Origin: Bythopirellula polymerisocia
GTDB taxonomy: Bacteria; Planctomycetota; Planctomycetia; Pirellulales; Lacipirellulaceae
DNA: 64,000 nt
Direction: 5' to 3'
Assembly: GCF_007860015.1 (NCBI RefSeq)
Contig: NZ_SJPS01000006.1
Span: forward strand, 1 to 64,000
Made by a program: the position numbers and the translations under genes
In this document: one piece after another, positions 62,775 through 64,000 of the stretch
Position numbering within the stretch: the stretch's first letter is position 1
How the letters are laid out: every line of letters begins with the position of its first letter
The notes under the pieces: generated by a model
Databases searched by the model: none
Seen by the model: only the letters and a program-made list of their open reading frames with translations
What the model was told of the DNA's origin: nothing

Positions 62775-64000
62775 ATGAAAGTATTGGTGGTCGGCGGTGG
62801 AGGACGCGAACATGCCTTGGCTTGGAAGATTGGTCAGAGCAAACGGGTCGAACAAGTATTTGTCGCTCCCGGAAACGCCGGAACTGCGCAAGATGACTCG
62901 GCACCCATCGAAAATGTTGAGATTGGTGACACCGATATTGCCCATCTGCTCGCCTTTGCCAAGAAGAATTCCATCGGTCTGACCGTAGTCGGTCCCGAGG
63001 CTTCACTGGCAGCGGGAATCGTCGACGCATTTTCTGCCGAGGGCCTGCGCATCTTTGGACCCAACAAGCAGGCCACCGAACTTGAAGCCAGCAAGGTTTT
63101 CTGCAAAAACCTGCTCCGCCATGCCGATGTGCCGACAGCCGATTTTCACACATTCCGCGATGCAGAAAGTGCCCTGTTGTTTCTCGACGAGCGCGAGGAC
63201 TCGTCGCTGGTGATTAAGGCAGATGGGCTGGCCGCGGGCAAAGGGGTCATCGTCTGCGCAAACAAGGCCGAGGCACTAGAGGCCGTCAAGCGAATCACGG
63301 GCAGCGACGAATTTGGCGCAGCTGGCAAGCAATTGGTCATCGAGGATCGACTTGTCGGCCAAGAGGCGAGTGTGCTGGCGATCACCGACGGCCACACGAT
63401 TCTCATCATGCCAGCCGCGCAAGATCATAAACCGGCCCATGATGGAGACAAGGGACCTAACACGGGCGGGATGGGCGCCTACAGCCCGACTCCGCTCGTG
63501 ACCGACGAGCTAATGCGCAGTATCGAAGAAAAGGTGCTTGTCCCCACGGTGCATCAACTCAAGCGCATGCGCCGGCCTTTCAAGGGGGTCCTCTACGCCG
63601 GCTTGATGATTACCAAGCAGGGCCTCAAAGTTCTGGAATACAACGTCCGCTTTGGCGACCCCGAGTGTCAGCCGCTGGTGATGCGACTTCAGAGTGACTT
63701 GGTCGACGTGCTCGAAGCCGCCGCCGATGGGCGACTTGATGAAGCAGCTGAGATGGTATGGGACCCGCGTCCTGCGGTTTGCGTCGTGATGGCTAGCGAA
63801 GGCTATCCGGGCGAGTACACCAAGGGGCACCCTATCCGTGGTCTTACAGAGGCCGCGGCGGTGCCAAACGCCAAGGTCTTTCACGCTGGCACAAAACTCG
63901 TGGACGGGCAGGTCGTCACCAATGGCGGCCGTGTTCTAGGAGTAACTGCGTTGGGCAACAGCATCTCTGCCGCAAAATTGCAGGCTTACACGGCAGTGAA
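62775..64000 (+). CDS. purD: Phosphoribosylamine-glycine ligase, truncated by window edge
   Basis: At least 408 residues; the frame is open at the right edge, and the usual length is about 425-430, so nearly all is here. Ligates glycine to phosphoribosylamine in purine synthesis. Motifs: MKVLVVGGGGREHALAWK start, VGPEASLAAG, IKADGLAAGKGV (ATP-grasp), PAAQDHKPAHDGDKGPNTGGMG, and VLEYNVRFGDPECQ. ATG 62775 is preferred as it begins at the family N-terminus. Confidence 0.95.
   Translation, partial: MKVLVVGGGGREHALAWKIGQSKRVEQVFVAPGNAGTAQDDSAPIENVEIGDTDIAHLLAFAKKNSIGLTVVGPEASLAAGIVDAFSAEGLRIFGPNKQATELEASKVFCKNLLRHADVPTADFHTFRDAESALLFLDEREDSSLVIKADGLAAGKGVIVCANKAEALEAVKRITGSDEFGAAGKQLVIEDRLVGQEASVLAITDGHTILIMPAAQDHKPAHDGDKGPNTGGMGAYSPTPLVTDELMRSIEEKVLVPTVHQLKRMRRPFKGVLYAGLMITKQGLKVLEYNVRFGDPECQPLVMRLQSDLVDVLEAAADGRLDEAAEMVWDPRPAVCVVMASEGYPGEYTKGHPIRGLTEAAAVPNAKVFHAGTKLVDGQVVTNGGRVLGVTALGNSISAAKLQAYTAV

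Overview
The window reads as the chromosome of a planctomycete, most likely order Pirellulales (Pirellulaceae or Lacipirellulaceae). The basis is family content: DUF1559 pseudopilin-like proteins, PEP-CTERM proteins carrying dockerin-like repeats, an ECF sigma factor next to a Ser/Thr kinase, PPi-type phosphofructokinase, an H4MPT-pathway fhcA gene, and a caa3-type oxidase cluster with very large multiheme cytochromes. This is inference from gene families; no rRNA or tRNA gene lies in the window to confirm it.

Layout. 1-64 is the 5' end of a probable IS630-like transposase running off the left edge. 202-6347 holds exported proteins: an aspartyl-protease-like protein, three PEP-CTERM proteins (two with dockerin repeats, one of these a metalloprotease) and a DUF1559 gene with a small membrane partner. 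7126-8586 is pyruvate kinase. 8662-13436 holds a LolA-like secreted protein and a three-gene operon of planctomycete-type secreted proteins, two of them paralogous. 13588-15754 is a kinase and ECF sigma pair. 15820-20361 is housekeeping: hisB, a small HTH gene, rsmA, riboflavin synthase, pssA and psd. 20504-20728 is an orphan AbrB-type antitoxin. 21101-27210 is a sugar-phosphate operon in transcription order pfp, HAD phosphatase, gnd, SDR, zwf. 27377-32148 has a metzincin protease, a SirB1-like protein, an anti-sigma and sigma pair and a DUF4864 protein. 32450-39856 mixes avtA, a quinone reductase, a MOT1-type transporter, fhcA, an aminotransferase and a DMT exporter. 39968-62346 is one co-directional block of about 22 kb for respiration. 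62775 to the right edge is purD, truncated.

The respiratory block is the centre of the window. Transcribed right to left it encodes a Rieske protein, split cytochrome b (b6-like then a long subunit-IV-like), a 1522-residue membrane-anchored octaheme cytochrome c with coiled coil and PDZ domain, two cupredoxin-like proteins, a diheme lipoprotein cytochrome c, oxidase subunits II and I, heme A synthase, heme O synthase, subunits III and IV, an ABC-2 exporter, SCO, DUF420, a small CxxC protein, a YeiH-like transporter and a tiny membrane protein. No cytochrome c1 or f gene is present, so the octaheme protein probably takes electrons from the Rieske protein, and the two blue-copper-like proteins and diheme cytochrome may carry them to the oxidase.

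The most unexpected non-coding signal is a family of degenerate short tandem repeats with a 7-bp period (unit like TAACCAC on the coding strand, nearly free of G). They sit directly against start codons that lack a Shine-Dalgarno sequence, while other genes in the window have ordinary AGGAG-type sites. Two of these arrays are joined to a CCGGA-TCCGG palindrome and fill whole intergenic gaps inside the respiratory block. A second class has a 9-bp period.
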